Source of the DNA: CAZZKE01 sp964655005 | Lineage (GTDB): Bacteria; Pseudomonadota; Alphaproteobacteria; Rhodospirillales; JABHCV01 | Length of the DNA stretch: 31,852 nt | NCBI GenBank assembly: GCA_964655005.1 | Contig: CAZZKE010000031.1 | Span: 1-31,852, forward strand | Reading direction: 5' to 3' | Made by a program: the position numbers and the translations under genes | Part shown: positions 17,486 through 25,508 of the stretch, in pieces | Layout of the letters: the number at the start of each line of letters is the position of its first letter | Numbering within the stretch: the stretch's first letter is position 1 | Notes under the pieces: model-generated | Databases searched by the model: none | Seen by the model: the letters and a program-made list of their open reading frames with translations, nothing else | Told to the model about the DNA's origin: nothing

Positions 17486-17980
17486 TCATCCTTGATCCGC
17501 GCCCGCCTCGACCGCCGGCCCGGACACGGCGGCGGCCCAATGGCGCATTTTGTCGTAGCCCATGGCTTCATCCGGGACAAATTTAAGCGCCCCGGTCGGG
17601 CAGGCCTCGACACAGGCCGGTTGGCCGCCGCACAAATCGCATTTCCGGGCCTTGCCGAATTCCGCATCGTGACTGACCGCGCCGAACGGGCAGACCAGGG
17701 TACAGGCCCGGCAGCCGGTGCATTTGCTGTCCGAAACGACCCACGCCCGGGTTTCAGGGTGGCGCGTTATGGCATCGACCGGACAGGCCCGGGCACACCA
17801 TGCGTCGGAACACTGGGTGCATGTGTAGGGTACGAAACGCCCCTGTTCGGCGATAAAGTCAAACACCCGGATACGGCTGTGAACGGTCCGGAATATTTGT
17901 TCATTGGCGAACGAACAGGCCACCTCGCAGGTCCGGCAGCCGGTGCATTCGCTGGCCGTAATCAAAATGTTGCTTGCCAT
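17486..17980 (-). CDS. Four-cluster [4Fe-4S] ferredoxin-like electron-transfer protein
   Basis: A 164-residue cytoplasmic protein with sixteen cysteines in four groups: CTGCRTCEVAC, CTQCSDAWCARACP, CTGCRACTLVCP and CDLCGGQPACVEACP. This is the HycB/DmsB-like arrangement that binds four [4Fe-4S] clusters. There is no signal or Tat sequence. It is transcribed directly before the AOR gene (18-bp gap) and after the GS-like gene (14-bp gap). It therefore most likely carries electrons from the AOR to a downstream acceptor, as AorA-type subunits do in other bacterial AOR complexes. The FAD/NADH-binding subunit of such complexes is not encoded nearby, so the final acceptor is unknown. Confidence 0.92.
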   Translation of the reverse strand: MASNILITASECTGCRTCEVACSFANEQIFRTVHSRIRVFDFIAEQGRFVPYTCTQCSDAWCARACPVDAITRHPETRAWVVSDSKCTGCRACTLVCPFGAVSHDAEFGKARKCDLCGGQPACVEACPTGALKFVPDEAMGYDKMRHWAAAVSGPAVEAGADQG

Positions 17981-17994
17981 AATCCTAAGCCCCG

Positions 17995-19290
17995 CTAGAA
18001 GTTGGTCAGGTAGCGTGCGGTTTCGACCGGCGTTATCTGGCCGGCGAAAAATTCCAGTTCGCGTTCACCCTGACCGATCAGAATACCCAGGCCGTCTTCG
18101 CCCATAACCCGTTTCATGAATTCGGAATTACGCGCCAGATCCAGCGCCGTCGCCAGATCGGTGGGCAGGGCCTGGTCGCCGTCCATTTCATAGGCGTTGC
18201 CGGCGCTGACGGCGGTTGGCTCCGTTTTTTGTTCGATGCCATCAAGGCCGGCGGCGATTTCACAGGCGACCAGATAGTAAGGGTTGCAATCGGCCGAGCC
18301 GTCCCGTTTTTCGATTCTGACAGCGCTGTCCTTGCCTTCGATAACCCGCAGGCCGGTGGTCCGGTTATCGATTCCCCAGGACGCCGTGGTCGGGCAGAAC
18401 GTATATGGTTGCCGCCGCCGATAGGCGTTCGGCGTGGTCGCCGAGGACAGCGCGGTTTCGACCATGCGCTTTTGCATTCCGGCAAGATAATTCCGGCCCA
18501 GGGACGATAGTTTGCCGCTCTCGGCAAAGACATTGGCCCCGTCTTTCCACAGCGAATGATGGGTATGAAAGCCGCTGCCCGGCTGATCGAAAAACGGTTT
18601 TGACATGAAGGTGGCGTGATAGCCGTGGGAGATGGCGATTTCCTTGACCAAGCCACGAAAACTGACGGCCCGGTCGACCGAGCGAAGCGCCTCGCCGTAA
18701 CGCATGTTGACTTCCACCTGGCCCGGCGCCAGTTCCGGATTGGACTGTTCGATTGGAATGCCGACATCGTTCAGATGACGCCGAATGGGGCCCAGCACGT
18801 GTTCCATTTCCGCCGCCCGGGCCAGACCATAAACCTGGGTGCCGTCGCCGAACGGTTTCAGGGTTTCCTGATCGAGCAGATAAAATTCCAGCTCGCAGCC
18901 GATCTGCACCTCGTAACCCATGGAAGCGGCCCGGTCGAGCACCCGGATCAGGGCATTGCGCGGATCAATCGGCACCGGCTTGTGGTCCATGCCTTCGGCC
19001 CGCCCGAAACAGAACGCCACCCCTTCTTCCCATGGCACCGCATAAGCCGGGCCATCGGGGAACAGGTGCATGTCGTGATAACCGGTATCGATATTGACAT
19101 AGGGCGTGTCCCACACGTCGCAGGTCATATCGATGGCAAAAATGGCGACCGTCAGGGCACAGCCATTTTCGCAGATATTCGGCCAATGGCTGGCCGGGAT
19201 GCGCTTGCCGCGCATCATACCGTTAAGGTCGCCGACCCCCAGGGTAACCGTATGGGTCCCTTCCGGCAATTCGACCATTTTTGCGTTCAT
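17995..19290 (-). CDS. Glutamine synthetase-like gamma-glutamyl ligase (amine-type substrate likely)
   Basis: A 431-residue GS-superfamily protein that should join an amine to the gamma-carboxyl of glutamate using ATP. Family elements in order are LGVGDLNGMMRGKRIP, QIGCELEFYLLD, NPELAPGQVEVNM, a GSGFHTHHSLW loop, YRRRQPYTFCPTTASWGIDNR and RIEKRDGSADCNPYYLVA. The DLNG-x-x-RGKRIP start is more like PuuA-type gamma-glutamylpolyamine synthetases than housekeeping GlnA, and it is shorter than GlnA (~470). It is downstream of glxBCD, the position held by gmaS or glnT in other alphaproteobacteria. Purine-free or methylamine-specific activity cannot be decided from sequence. A GAGG Shine-Dalgarno precedes the ATG; the start is separated by 73 bp from glxD. 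Confidence 0.88.
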   Translation of the reverse strand: MNAKMVELPEGTHTVTLGVGDLNGMMRGKRIPASHWPNICENGCALTVAIFAIDMTCDVWDTPYVNIDTGYHDMHLFPDGPAYAVPWEEGVAFCFGRAEGMDHKPVPIDPRNALIRVLDRAASMGYEVQIGCELEFYLLDQETLKPFGDGTQVYGLARAAEMEHVLGPIRRHLNDVGIPIEQSNPELAPGQVEVNMRYGEALRSVDRAVSFRGLVKEIAISHGYHATFMSKPFFDQPGSGFHTHHSLWKDGANVFAESGKLSSLGRNYLAGMQKRMVETALSSATTPNAYRRRQPYTFCPTTASWGIDNRTTGLRVIEGKDSAVRIEKRDGSADCNPYYLVACEIAAGLDGIEQKTEPTAVSAGNAYEMDGDQALPTDLATALDLARNSEFMKRVMGEDGLGILIGQGERELEFFAGQITPVETARYLTNF

Positions 19291-19363
19291 CGAGTCCTCC
19301 CCTTGGCGGTTGATACCCTTGGACAGTTATAGTTATTATCGAAATACGGCTCTAATGCCTATT

Positions 19364-20785
19364 TTACCAGGTGAACGGCCTGTCGATTCCGGCCAGCTTG
19401 ACGCCGGTGAAGGCCGAAGCGTCCAGCGACAGGGCGCGCAGGTCTTCCATATCCAGATTATGTACCGTCGACTTGCCGCAGGCCTTGGCGATCAGCGTAA
19501 TTTCCATGGTCAGCGCGGTCAGGTAGCGGGCCACCCGTTCGGCGGCGGCGGGCACGTCGATGCGTGCCTCCAGTTCCGGTTCCTGAGTGGCGACGCCGAC
19601 CGGGCACATGCCGGTGTGACAATGGTGACACTTGCCGGGCGCCGTGCCGATGGCCGCGTAATCATCGAAATAGCGCGGCGAATTACAGCCCAGTGCGATC
19701 ATCGATCCGGTCCCAATCATGATCGCATCGGCCCCCAGCGCCAGACACTTGGCGGCATCGACGCCGGAACGGATGCCGCCGGCGATAACCAGCGAAATCT
19801 TGCCCGACATGCCGCATTCATCAAGCGCCTCGCGGGCCGCCCGGATCGCCGATATGGTCGGGATCCCGGTATGATTCAGCAGCAGTTCCGGCGACGCCCC
19901 GGTGCCCCCCTCGGCGCCATCGACGACGATCACATCGACCCCGGCCTTGGCCGCGATGGCGACATCGTAGCGTGGCCGCGTCGCCCCCATTTTCAGGAAA
20001 ATCGGCACCCGATAGCCGGTCGCCTCGCGCAGTTCCTCGATCTTCACCTGCATGTCGTCGGCGCCCAGGAAATCCGGATGGCGCACCGTCGAACGCTGAT
20101 CCACATTCTTCGGCAGGGTCCGCATGCCGGCCACCCGCTCGGAAACCTTCATGCCCAGCAACAGGCCGCCGGTGCCCGGCTTGGCGCCCTGACCGACGGC
20201 CAGTTCGATGGCGTCGGCTTTCCGCAAATGTTCCAGATCGAGCATGTAGCGCGACGGCGTCATCTGATAAAGCAGAATTTCCGAGGCGCTGCGTTCGTCT
20301 TCCAGCATGCCGCCTTCGCCGGTGCAGGTCATGGAGCCGACCTTGGAAGCGCCGTAGCCCAGGGCCTTTTTGGCGCTGGCCGAAAGCGCCCCGAAAGACA
20401 TCGAGGCGATGTAAATCGGGATATCCAGCTCGACCGGTTTTTCGACCAGGCCGGGCCGGTTGCCGAGCACCGTTTTGGTGTCGCAGCTTTCCCGGTAGCC
20501 TTCCAGCGGCAACCGGGTCATGGTCGCCGGCACGAAGGTCAGGTCATCCAGGCTCGGCAGCCGGTGATTGAAGCTGTTGAAACCGCGGATTTGATATCGG
20601 CCAAGGCGGGAAAGGGCGTGGATTTCGGAAATCGATTCCGGCGTCCAGCTAACCGAGCCGCCACGTTCGTACGACGACGGAACGCCCATGGGACGGTTCG
20701 GATCGGCGCCGTCGGCCATCGCCACCGCCTCTTCCGAAGGCATATCAAAGGGGTATTGGTAAGGTGTTTTCATATCATCAGCCAT
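19364..20785 (-). CDS. glxD: Glutamate synthase-like FMN/Fe-S subunit (GlxD/MgsC type)
   Basis: The synthase domain of GltB as a separate 473-residue protein. The FMN-barrel segments are YIASMSFGALSASAKKAL, AVGQGAKPGTGGLLLG, VDGAEGGTGASPELLLNH and LVIAGGIRSGVDAAKCLALGADA. The Fe-S ligands are in CHHCHTGMCPVG (C386, C389, C394). The frame is open upstream to 21112, but that part is an Arg-rich shadow of glxC; the ATG at 20785 has AGGGA upstream and gives the family N-terminus, overlapping glxC by 16 bp. With GlxB supplying ammonia and GlxC the GXGXG helix, this set resembles N-methylglutamate synthase (MgsC is this subunit) or the rhizobial Glx proteins of unsettled function. Confidence 0.93.
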   Translation of the reverse strand: MADDMKTPYQYPFDMPSEEAVAMADGADPNRPMGVPSSYERGGSVSWTPESISEIHALSRLGRYQIRGFNSFNHRLPSLDDLTFVPATMTRLPLEGYRESCDTKTVLGNRPGLVEKPVELDIPIYIASMSFGALSASAKKALGYGASKVGSMTCTGEGGMLEDERSASEILLYQMTPSRYMLDLEHLRKADAIELAVGQGAKPGTGGLLLGMKVSERVAGMRTLPKNVDQRSTVRHPDFLGADDMQVKIEELREATGYRVPIFLKMGATRPRYDVAIAAKAGVDVIVVDGAEGGTGASPELLLNHTGIPTISAIRAAREALDECGMSGKISLVIAGGIRSGVDAAKCLALGADAIMIGTGSMIALGCNSPRYFDDYAAIGTAPGKCHHCHTGMCPVGVATQEPELEARIDVPAAAERVARYLTALTMEITLIAKACGKSTVHNLDMEDLRALSLDASAFTGVKLAGIDRPFTW

Positions 20786-21462
20786 GCGCTTGCATCCCTG
20801 CTTTCGAAGTGCCACAGACGTTGTGCGGAAACAATTTTTTGCCAGTCGCGGGAATCGTCCTGCAAGCCCAGGCCGGCCAGCAGTTCCTCGACCGAGGCGA
20901 TCTCCTCGGGTGTCGGTTCGACGGTTTTTGAATCGACGCCCAGGGATTCTATCGGCCCGGCGACCCAGACCTCGCCGCCCCACAGTGAATCGGCGCAGGC
21001 GGCGCCGGCGCCGCCAAGGGCGATAATCCTTCCCGAATGGGCCATGAAACCCGATAGATAGCCGATCTTGCCCTCGACCACGATATCGCCGGCCTTCATG
21101 GCGACGCCGCAACGCGGACCGGCATCGCCCTTGATATGGATCAGGCCGCCGACCATGGCCGCCCCGGCGGCCATGCCGGCATAGCCGCCGACGGTAATTT
21201 TACCGGTCGCCATGGCCTCGCCGACCCCCCACCCGGCATTGCGTTCTATGTCGATTTCGGCGCCGTCGTTAAGGCCGCCGCAATAATATCCAACACTGCC
21301 TTCGAAGCGGATTTTGGCGCCGCGCGGCAAACCTACGGCCAAATTGTGGCGCGAGCGAACGTCGCGGACAACGACGCCGTCGCCATTGGCCACGGCGTCG
21401 CGGATTTCCTGATTGACTTCCCTGAGCGGCCGGTCGGCAACCGTTATTTCAATCTCGCTCAT
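20770..21462 (-). CDS. glxC: GXGXG-domain subunit of split glutamate synthase (GlxC/MgsB type)
   Basis: A 230-residue protein consisting of the right-handed beta-helix (GXGXG) domain found at the C-terminus of GltB. Repeats of glycine motifs run through about residues 50-160 (VGYYCGGLNDGAEIDIERNAGWGVGEA, split here into turns, then ITVGGYAGMAAGAAMVGG and IGYLSGFMAHSGRI). In GltB this domain is structural, bracing the ammonia channel. The start chosen is ATG 21462, which overlaps the glxB stop as ATGA and has GGGAG 8 bases upstream; the frame extends 10 codons further to 21492 without a ribosome site. It overlaps glxD by 16 bp. Strict overlaps on both sides imply equal production of the three subunits. 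Confidence 0.92.
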   Translation of the reverse strand: MSEIEITVADRPLREVNQEIRDAVANGDGVVVRDVRSRHNLAVGLPRGAKIRFEGSVGYYCGGLNDGAEIDIERNAGWGVGEAMATGKITVGGYAGMAAGAAMVGGLIHIKGDAGPRCGVAMKAGDIVVEGKIGYLSGFMAHSGRIIALGGAGAACADSLWGGEVWVAGPIESLGVDSKTVEPTPEEIASVEELLAGLGLQDDSRDWQKIVSAQRLWHFESRDASAWLMI

Positions 21463-22403
21463 GCCGCTTTTCTCCCGTCGCCAATGGGCCATGCGCCGGT
21501 CTGGCCGGGGCCGTCATAGTTGATGATATCGTATTCGCCGCTGTAAATGGTCCGTACCGCCTGTTCCTCGGTCGCGACCGCCATGCCGCCGTCATGTTCG
21601 ATCACCACCAGCGGCTTGATGGCGAAGCGGTCCTTGGCGAAGCCCATGCTGTGAGCGTCGGAAATCAGATAAGTGAAAACGCCGTCGATGGACGTGATCG
21701 ACTGTTTAAGGGCCTGGCTCTGGGTCAGCCCCTTGGACATCTGATCGGAAACCCATACCGCGATAAGTTCGCTGTCGTTTTCGGTCATGAACCTGTAGCC
21801 CTCCTGCTCCAGGCTGCGGCGCCAGTGATAATAATCGGTGATCTGGCCGTTATGGACGATCGCCACATCGGCGAACGGGCGGGCCCAGAACGGATGGCTG
21901 GCGGTTGGCGCGACCGACGATTCCGTGGCCAGGCGGGCGTGGCCCAGGCCATGGCTGCCGATAAAATCACGGATGTTGTGCTTGTCGCCGACTTCCGCCG
22001 CGCCGCCCAGATCCTTGATGATTTCCAGGCTTCGGCCAACCGACTGAACTTCGATGTTTTCGGACAACGTATCGGCTTCGGCCGACCACCGGGCCAGGGA
22101 TTCCGGATCCTTGATTTCCATCCGCACGGAAACATGCCGGGTGGTGTCGTTGTCCCAGGTTGGATCGGAGATAAAGTCCGATCCGTTCCGGCGCAAAATT
22201 TCGAGAAACGATTGCAGATCGCCGGACAACCGGTCCCGGTCCGACACCATGGCCCGAACCACATAGCCCTGCGCCATGGGCGGGCCATAAATGGCGAAAC
22301 CGGTGGAATCGGCGCCACGGTGGCGCTGCGCTTCCATCAGGTCCATCAAATCCGATCCTACCTTGCCCGGCGAGCCGAGAATTCTTCCTGCAATTCCACA
22401 CAT
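21459..22403 (-). CDS. glxB: Class II glutamine amidotransferase subunit (GlxB/MgsA type)
   Basis: A 314-residue N-terminal-nucleophile glutaminase: Met is followed directly by Cys2 (MCGIAGRILG). Later elements are EAQRHRGADSTGFA, GLGHARLATESSVAPTASHPF and VHNGQITDYYHWRR, the glutamine-binding and oxyanion parts. It should release ammonia from glutamine for the GlxC/GlxD partners, or in a MgsA-type role handle the gamma-carboxamide of glutamine or gamma-glutamylmethylamide. A strong AGGAGG is 11 bases before the ATG. The gene opens the glxB-glxC-glxD-GS-like-ferredoxin-AOR series and has a promoter and a perfect GntR-type palindrome in the 112-bp gap after livH. Confidence 0.93.
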   Translation of the reverse strand: MCGIAGRILGSPGKVGSDLMDLMEAQRHRGADSTGFAIYGPPMAQGYVVRAMVSDRDRLSGDLQSFLEILRRNGSDFISDPTWDNDTTRHVSVRMEIKDPESLARWSAEADTLSENIEVQSVGRSLEIIKDLGGAAEVGDKHNIRDFIGSHGLGHARLATESSVAPTASHPFWARPFADVAIVHNGQITDYYHWRRSLEQEGYRFMTENDSELIAVWVSDQMSKGLTQSQALKQSITSIDGVFTYLISDAHSMGFAKDRFAIKPLVVIEHDGGMAVATEEQAVRTIYSGEYDIINYDGPGQTGAWPIGDGRKAA

Positions 22404-22428
22404 TAGAACGGGCGCCTCCTGATATTGT

Positions 22429-22444
22429 ATACTGTATACAGTAT
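22429..22444. promoter_or_regulatory. Perfect 16-bp palindrome ATACTGTATACAGTAT, candidate GntR operator
   Basis: Every base pairs with its mirror, and the core TGTATACA is typical of sites used by GntR/FCD regulators. It begins just downstream of the predicted start of glxB transcription and ends 25 bp before the glxB ATG, a roadblock position for a repressor. A 14/16 copy lies at 27565-27580 beside the gntR gene of this cluster. Confidence 0.7.
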
Positions 22445-22453
22445 GACATTGGA

Positions 22454-22482
22454 TTTATAAAACTGTTGTCGAGAGAACTCAA
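22454..22482 (-). promoter_or_regulatory. Sigma-70-like promoter of the glxB operon
   Basis: Read on the minus strand, TTGAGT (22482-22477) is followed after exactly 17 bp by TATAAA (22459-22454). Transcription would start near 22447, immediately before the palindrome at 22444-22429. It lies in the gap between livH and glxB, so glxB and the genes below it can be expressed independently of the transporter. Confidence 0.55.
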
Positions 22483-22515
22483 GAACAAAGCCGGGATATG
22501 ATGATTTTATCCGCT

Positions 22516-23403
22516 TCATCGCATTGGTTCCGGATTGCTGGCGATGATGCCGTTGGGCCTGAACACCAGAAAAACCACCAGCAGCAGCAGCACTACCGCA
22601 TCGCGGAACACCACATAGTCATCGGGCAGTATATTCAGCAAAACGGCTTCCAATGTACCCAGCAGGAAACCGCCATACAGGGCCCCCCTGGGGTTGGACA
22701 GGCCGCCGATAATGGCGGCGATCAGGGCCTTTATCATCGGCGTCAGCCCGAGCGCCGGGAATACCGCGCCGCGCTGCGAAATCCATAACAGCGCCGCCAC
22801 CCCGGCCAGGATTCCAGACAGGAAAAAGGCCAGCGCGATGACCCGGTTGGACCGGATGCCCATGGCGCGGGCGACATCGAAATCGTCGGCAGAAGCCCTG
22901 AGCGCGATGCCGAGACGGGACCTGGAAAGAAACAAATTCAGCAACACAAGGGAAGACACGGCGATCACCACGGTGAATATCTGGGCCCGGGAAATATAGA
23001 TATCGCCGAAGGTCAGGTATCCCGAAAGCAGTTCCGGTATGGGAATAGGTTTCGACCGCGGGCTTATCAGAACCTGAAACAGCACATGCAGCGCCCCGGA
23101 TATGGCGAAAGAGGTAATCAGGAGGGTCATCGGACTTCGCCCGCGCAATGGCCGGAAGGCGACGCGTTCCATGACCAGCGCGCTTAGCCCCGCGAACACG
23201 ATCGCCAAGGCGGCGGCGGGCAGGAATGGCATGCCCCAGCCCAGCATGAAGAAAAGGGCGTACCCGAACAGGGTCATCAAATCGCCGTGGGCGAAATTAA
23301 GGAACCCCAGCAGGCCGAAAACGACCACCAGGCCAAGCGCCAGCAAGGCGTAAATACTGCCCAGATTAAGCACCGAGACGATAAATTGTAGAAAAGCTTC
23401 CAT
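22516..23403 (-). CDS. livH: ABC transporter permease, branched-chain amino acid/amide type (LivH-like)
   Basis: A 295-residue inner-membrane permease of the HAAT (hydrophobic amino acid/amide) uptake family. It has about eight hydrophobic segments and the typical opening LNLGSIYALLALGLVVVFGLLGFLNFAHGD, quoted here only in part as GFLNFAHGDLMTLFGYALF. RPLRGRSPMTLLITSFAIS and the EAA-like loop ALRASADDFDVARAMGIRSN follow, the latter contacting the ATPase. It is the last transporter gene, 9 bp after livF. HAAT systems import branched-chain amino acids, urea, short amides or amines; the sequence does not fix which. Confidence 0.93.
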   Translation of the reverse strand: MEAFLQFIVSVLNLGSIYALLALGLVVVFGLLGFLNFAHGDLMTLFGYALFFMLGWGMPFLPAAALAIVFAGLSALVMERVAFRPLRGRSPMTLLITSFAISGALHVLFQVLISPRSKPIPIPELLSGYLTFGDIYISRAQIFTVVIAVSSLVLLNLFLSRSRLGIALRASADDFDVARAMGIRSNRVIALAFFLSGILAGVAALLWISQRGAVFPALGLTPMIKALIAAIIGGLSNPRGALYGGFLLGTLEAVLLNILPDDYVVFRDAVVLLLLVVFLVFRPNGIIASNPEPMR

Positions 23404-23412
23404 GCTTGCCGC

Positions 23413-24120
23413 CTAATCCAACGCGCCCAGATAGCGGTCGCGAATTTCCGCATCGTTCATTAATTCTTCGGCCGGTCCGGATTTGACGATTGAACCCAAT
23501 TCCATGACGTAGGCGCGATCGGCGATGGCCAGGCTTTTCTTGACGTTCTGTTCGACCAGCAGAATCGTCACCCCCGATTGCCGCAGATCGTCGATCAGTT
23601 GAAACACCTGAGAGACAATCTTCGGGGCCAGCCCCAGGGATGGTTCATCGAGAATCAGGCACGACGGATCGATCATCAGGGCCCGCGCTATGGCCAGCAT
23701 TTGCTGCTCGCCGCCGGACAGCGTTCCGGCATCCTGTTGCGCCCGTTCGCGCAGGGCCGGAAACTGACCCAGCATTTCATCCACGCGTTCCATGGAACGC
23801 GACTTGTCCAGGGTCATGCCGCCGGCCTTGAGATTGTCCAGCACACTCAGGGAGCCGAAAACCCGGCGCCCCTCGGGCGAAAACGCCAGACCCATCCTGG
23901 CCCTGTTCTCGACGGAAGTCTCGGTCAGGGATTGACCTTTCAGGTAAATCTCGCCGGCCGCCACGGCGGCCAGCCCCATGATAGCGTTCAGGGTCGAACT
24001 TTTACCGGCGCCGTTGGCCCCGATAACCGTTACCAACTCGCCCTCGTGAACGTCGAAGCTGATGCCTTTTACCGCCGCAACCGGACCGTAGTTCACTTCT
24101 AAATTATTAACCTTAAGCAT
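23413..24120 (-). CDS. livF: ABC transporter ATP-binding protein (LivF-like)
   Basis: A 235-residue ATPase of the HAAT family. Walker A is GANGAGKSS, the signature LSGGEQQMLAIARAL, Walker B LILDEPSLGLAP, with the H-loop position taken by LLVEQNVKKSL as usual for LivF. It energises import together with the LivG half of the fused permease-ATPase upstream. The gene is separated from the binding-protein gene by 79 bp that contain a strong stem-loop, and from livH by 9 bp. Confidence 0.94.
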   Translation of the reverse strand: MLKVNNLEVNYGPVAAVKGISFDVHEGELVTVIGANGAGKSSTLNAIMGLAAVAAGEIYLKGQSLTETSVENRARMGLAFSPEGRRVFGSLSVLDNLKAGGMTLDKSRSMERVDEMLGQFPALRERAQQDAGTLSGGEQQMLAIARALMIDPSCLILDEPSLGLAPKIVSQVFQLIDDLRQSGVTILLVEQNVKKSLAIADRAYVMELGSIVKSGPAEELMNDAEIRDRYLGALD

Positions 24121-24149
24121 TCTCTGCGACCTGAAAAAGGGGCGGGCGG

Positions 24150-24180
24150 CCCGGCCGATCGGTGTTGCCGACCGGCCGGG
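24150..24180 (-). other. Strong intercistronic stem-loop between livK and livF
   Basis: CCCGGCCG (24150-24157) pairs with CGGCCGGG (24173-24180). After one mismatch, TCGG (24159-24162) pairs with CCGA (24168-24171) around the 5-base loop TGTTG. On the minus strand it follows the livK stop, and a short T-run (CCTTTTTC) comes about 10 bases later. Hairpins here commonly protect the abundant binding-protein mRNA or attenuate read-through into the downstream genes. Confidence 0.55.
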
Positions 24181-24199
24181 TGAGACAAATCGCCCGGGG

Positions 24200-25375
24200 C
24201 TATTTCCGGGGTGTCGGAATTTCCGAAGGCTTAAGCTTGATCGACTTGATGTACTTACCCTTGCCGTTTTCTATGCGCATGATATTGACCGGCAGGTTGG
24301 GCAGCCTGCCAACCCCCTTGAAGGTTACCGAACCGATTTCGGTATCGACGTTTTCCAGCTTGCCGAAGGCGTCGCGAACCGCCGCCGCATCGGTCGTGCC
24401 GGCGCCCTTGACCGCCGCTTCCACCATCCGCATGGCCGCGTAGCCGACCATGGCCGGATAGTAACTTTCCGCATTGCCGTATTTGGCCTCGTAAGCCTTG
24501 ACGAAGGCGGCGGCGGATTTACTCGCTTGCGGCGCCGCCATGGTGACGTAGTAGACGCCGTTCACGACCTTGCCCAGCCCCTTCACGGAAGGCAGATCAA
24601 GCACATCCGGGCCAAGATAGGTGGACTTGATTCCGGCGGCCCGAAGCTGATTGATAAAAATCGGAAAATCATCGTCAAAAGGCATCGCCATAATCACATC
24701 CGGTTCCTTCGGCAGCTTCTTGATATCCGCAATGACCGTCGAAAATTCCTGCTGTCCATAGGCGAAAGTGGCGCGCCCGATTACCTTGCCGCCGCGCTTT
24801 TCAAACGATTCCTTGAAGTAGACCGGCAGAAATTCGGTATAGGGATCGAAATCCGAGGTCACGATATAGGCGGTCTTGGCGCCCAGATCTTCCGCCGCAA
24901 ACTTACCGTAAACGCCACCCATATGGGCATCCGACATCATCACCAGATAGCTGCCGCCGCCGACCCGGGCCGGGATTGTCGGCTGCGAGGCGATGGTGTG
25001 CATAACCAGCAAATTCTGTTTCGCGACCGCCGTCCCGGCGGCGATGGCCTGGGGCGAAAGCGCACTGGTGATAAACATGTTCATTTTTTCGTTGCGCAGC
25101 AGTTCGGCGACGGCGACCGCCCCCTTCTGCATATCCGAGCCATCATCCCTGGCTACCAGCCGGATCGGATATTTGCCAAGCAGCCCGCCTTTTTTGTTGG
25201 CCTGTTCCACGTACATGTTGACCCCTTGCATAAAGGGGGCGTCATAGGCGGCCATAAAACCGGTATGGGCGCTGACCGCGCCGATAACGAATTCCTCGGC
25301 CCTGGCCGAAACCGACCAAAGCCCGGTCACCCCGGCGGCAACCAGGCCGGCCGCTATCAGTTTATTGAGTTTCAT
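24200..25375 (-). CDS. livK: Periplasmic substrate-binding protein of HAAT ABC transporter (LivK-like)
   Basis: A 391-residue type I periplasmic binding protein. The start ATG 25375 has AAAGGAGA upstream and opens a classic signal peptide (MKLNKL, hydrophobic core, cleavage after ARA at residue 26); the frame extends 10 codons further to 25405 without a ribosome site. The mature protein begins EEFVIGAVSAHTGFMAAYDAP, carries GVNMYVEQANKKGG and VARDDGSDMQKGAVAVAELL, and ends with the usual lid helices. The ligand is not readable from sequence. Genetic context (glutamylation and amine oxidation genes) suggests an amine, amide or amino acid derivative. Confidence 0.92.
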   Translation of the reverse strand: MKLNKLIAAGLVAAGVTGLWSVSARAEEFVIGAVSAHTGFMAAYDAPFMQGVNMYVEQANKKGGLLGKYPIRLVARDDGSDMQKGAVAVAELLRNEKMNMFITSALSPQAIAAGTAVAKQNLLVMHTIASQPTIPARVGGGSYLVMMSDAHMGGVYGKFAAEDLGAKTAYIVTSDFDPYTEFLPVYFKESFEKRGGKVIGRATFAYGQQEFSTVIADIKKLPKEPDVIMAMPFDDDFPIFINQLRAAGIKSTYLGPDVLDLPSVKGLGKVVNGVYYVTMAAPQASKSAAAFVKAYEAKYGNAESYYPAMVGYAAMRMVEAAVKGAGTTDAAAVRDAFGKLENVDTEIGSVTFKGVGRLPNLPVNIMRIENGKGKYIKSIKLKPSEIPTPRK

Positions 25376-25449
25376 TGTCGTTCTCCTTTCCGTTGCTTGA
25401 ATCAACCTGTCCTTGTTTATTATTGGTTTTATTGCTCTAACCTATTGAA

Positions 25450-25506
25450 ATTATTTAAATAATCCGCCATCAAACAATCCCTTTTAACGGCGGTTTGATC
25501 TGGCGG
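25450..25506 (-). other. Stem-loop and AT palindrome between livMG and livK
   Basis: CCGCC-ATCAAAC (25464-25475) pairs with GTTTGAT-CT-GGCGG (25493-25506), with only a 2-base bulge. It begins 2 bp after the livMG stop on the minus strand. Directly after it comes the 14-bp perfect palindrome ATTATTTAAATAAT (25450-25463). It could slow or end part of the transcripts after livMG or protect the mRNA end. It is not a standard terminator because the downstream run is mixed A/T. Confidence 0.45.
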
Positions 25507-25508
25507 AG

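Noticed and set aside
20786..21112. Upstream extension of the glxD frame
   Set aside because: The added 109 residues are an Arg/Gly-rich shadow of glxC; the ATG at 20785 has a ribosome site and gives the family N-terminus.
17995..22403. Complete methylamine N-methylglutamate pathway
   Set aside because: MgdABCD (the heterotetrameric dehydrogenase) is not in the window and the ligase does not clearly belong to GmaS, so only a related module is claimed.
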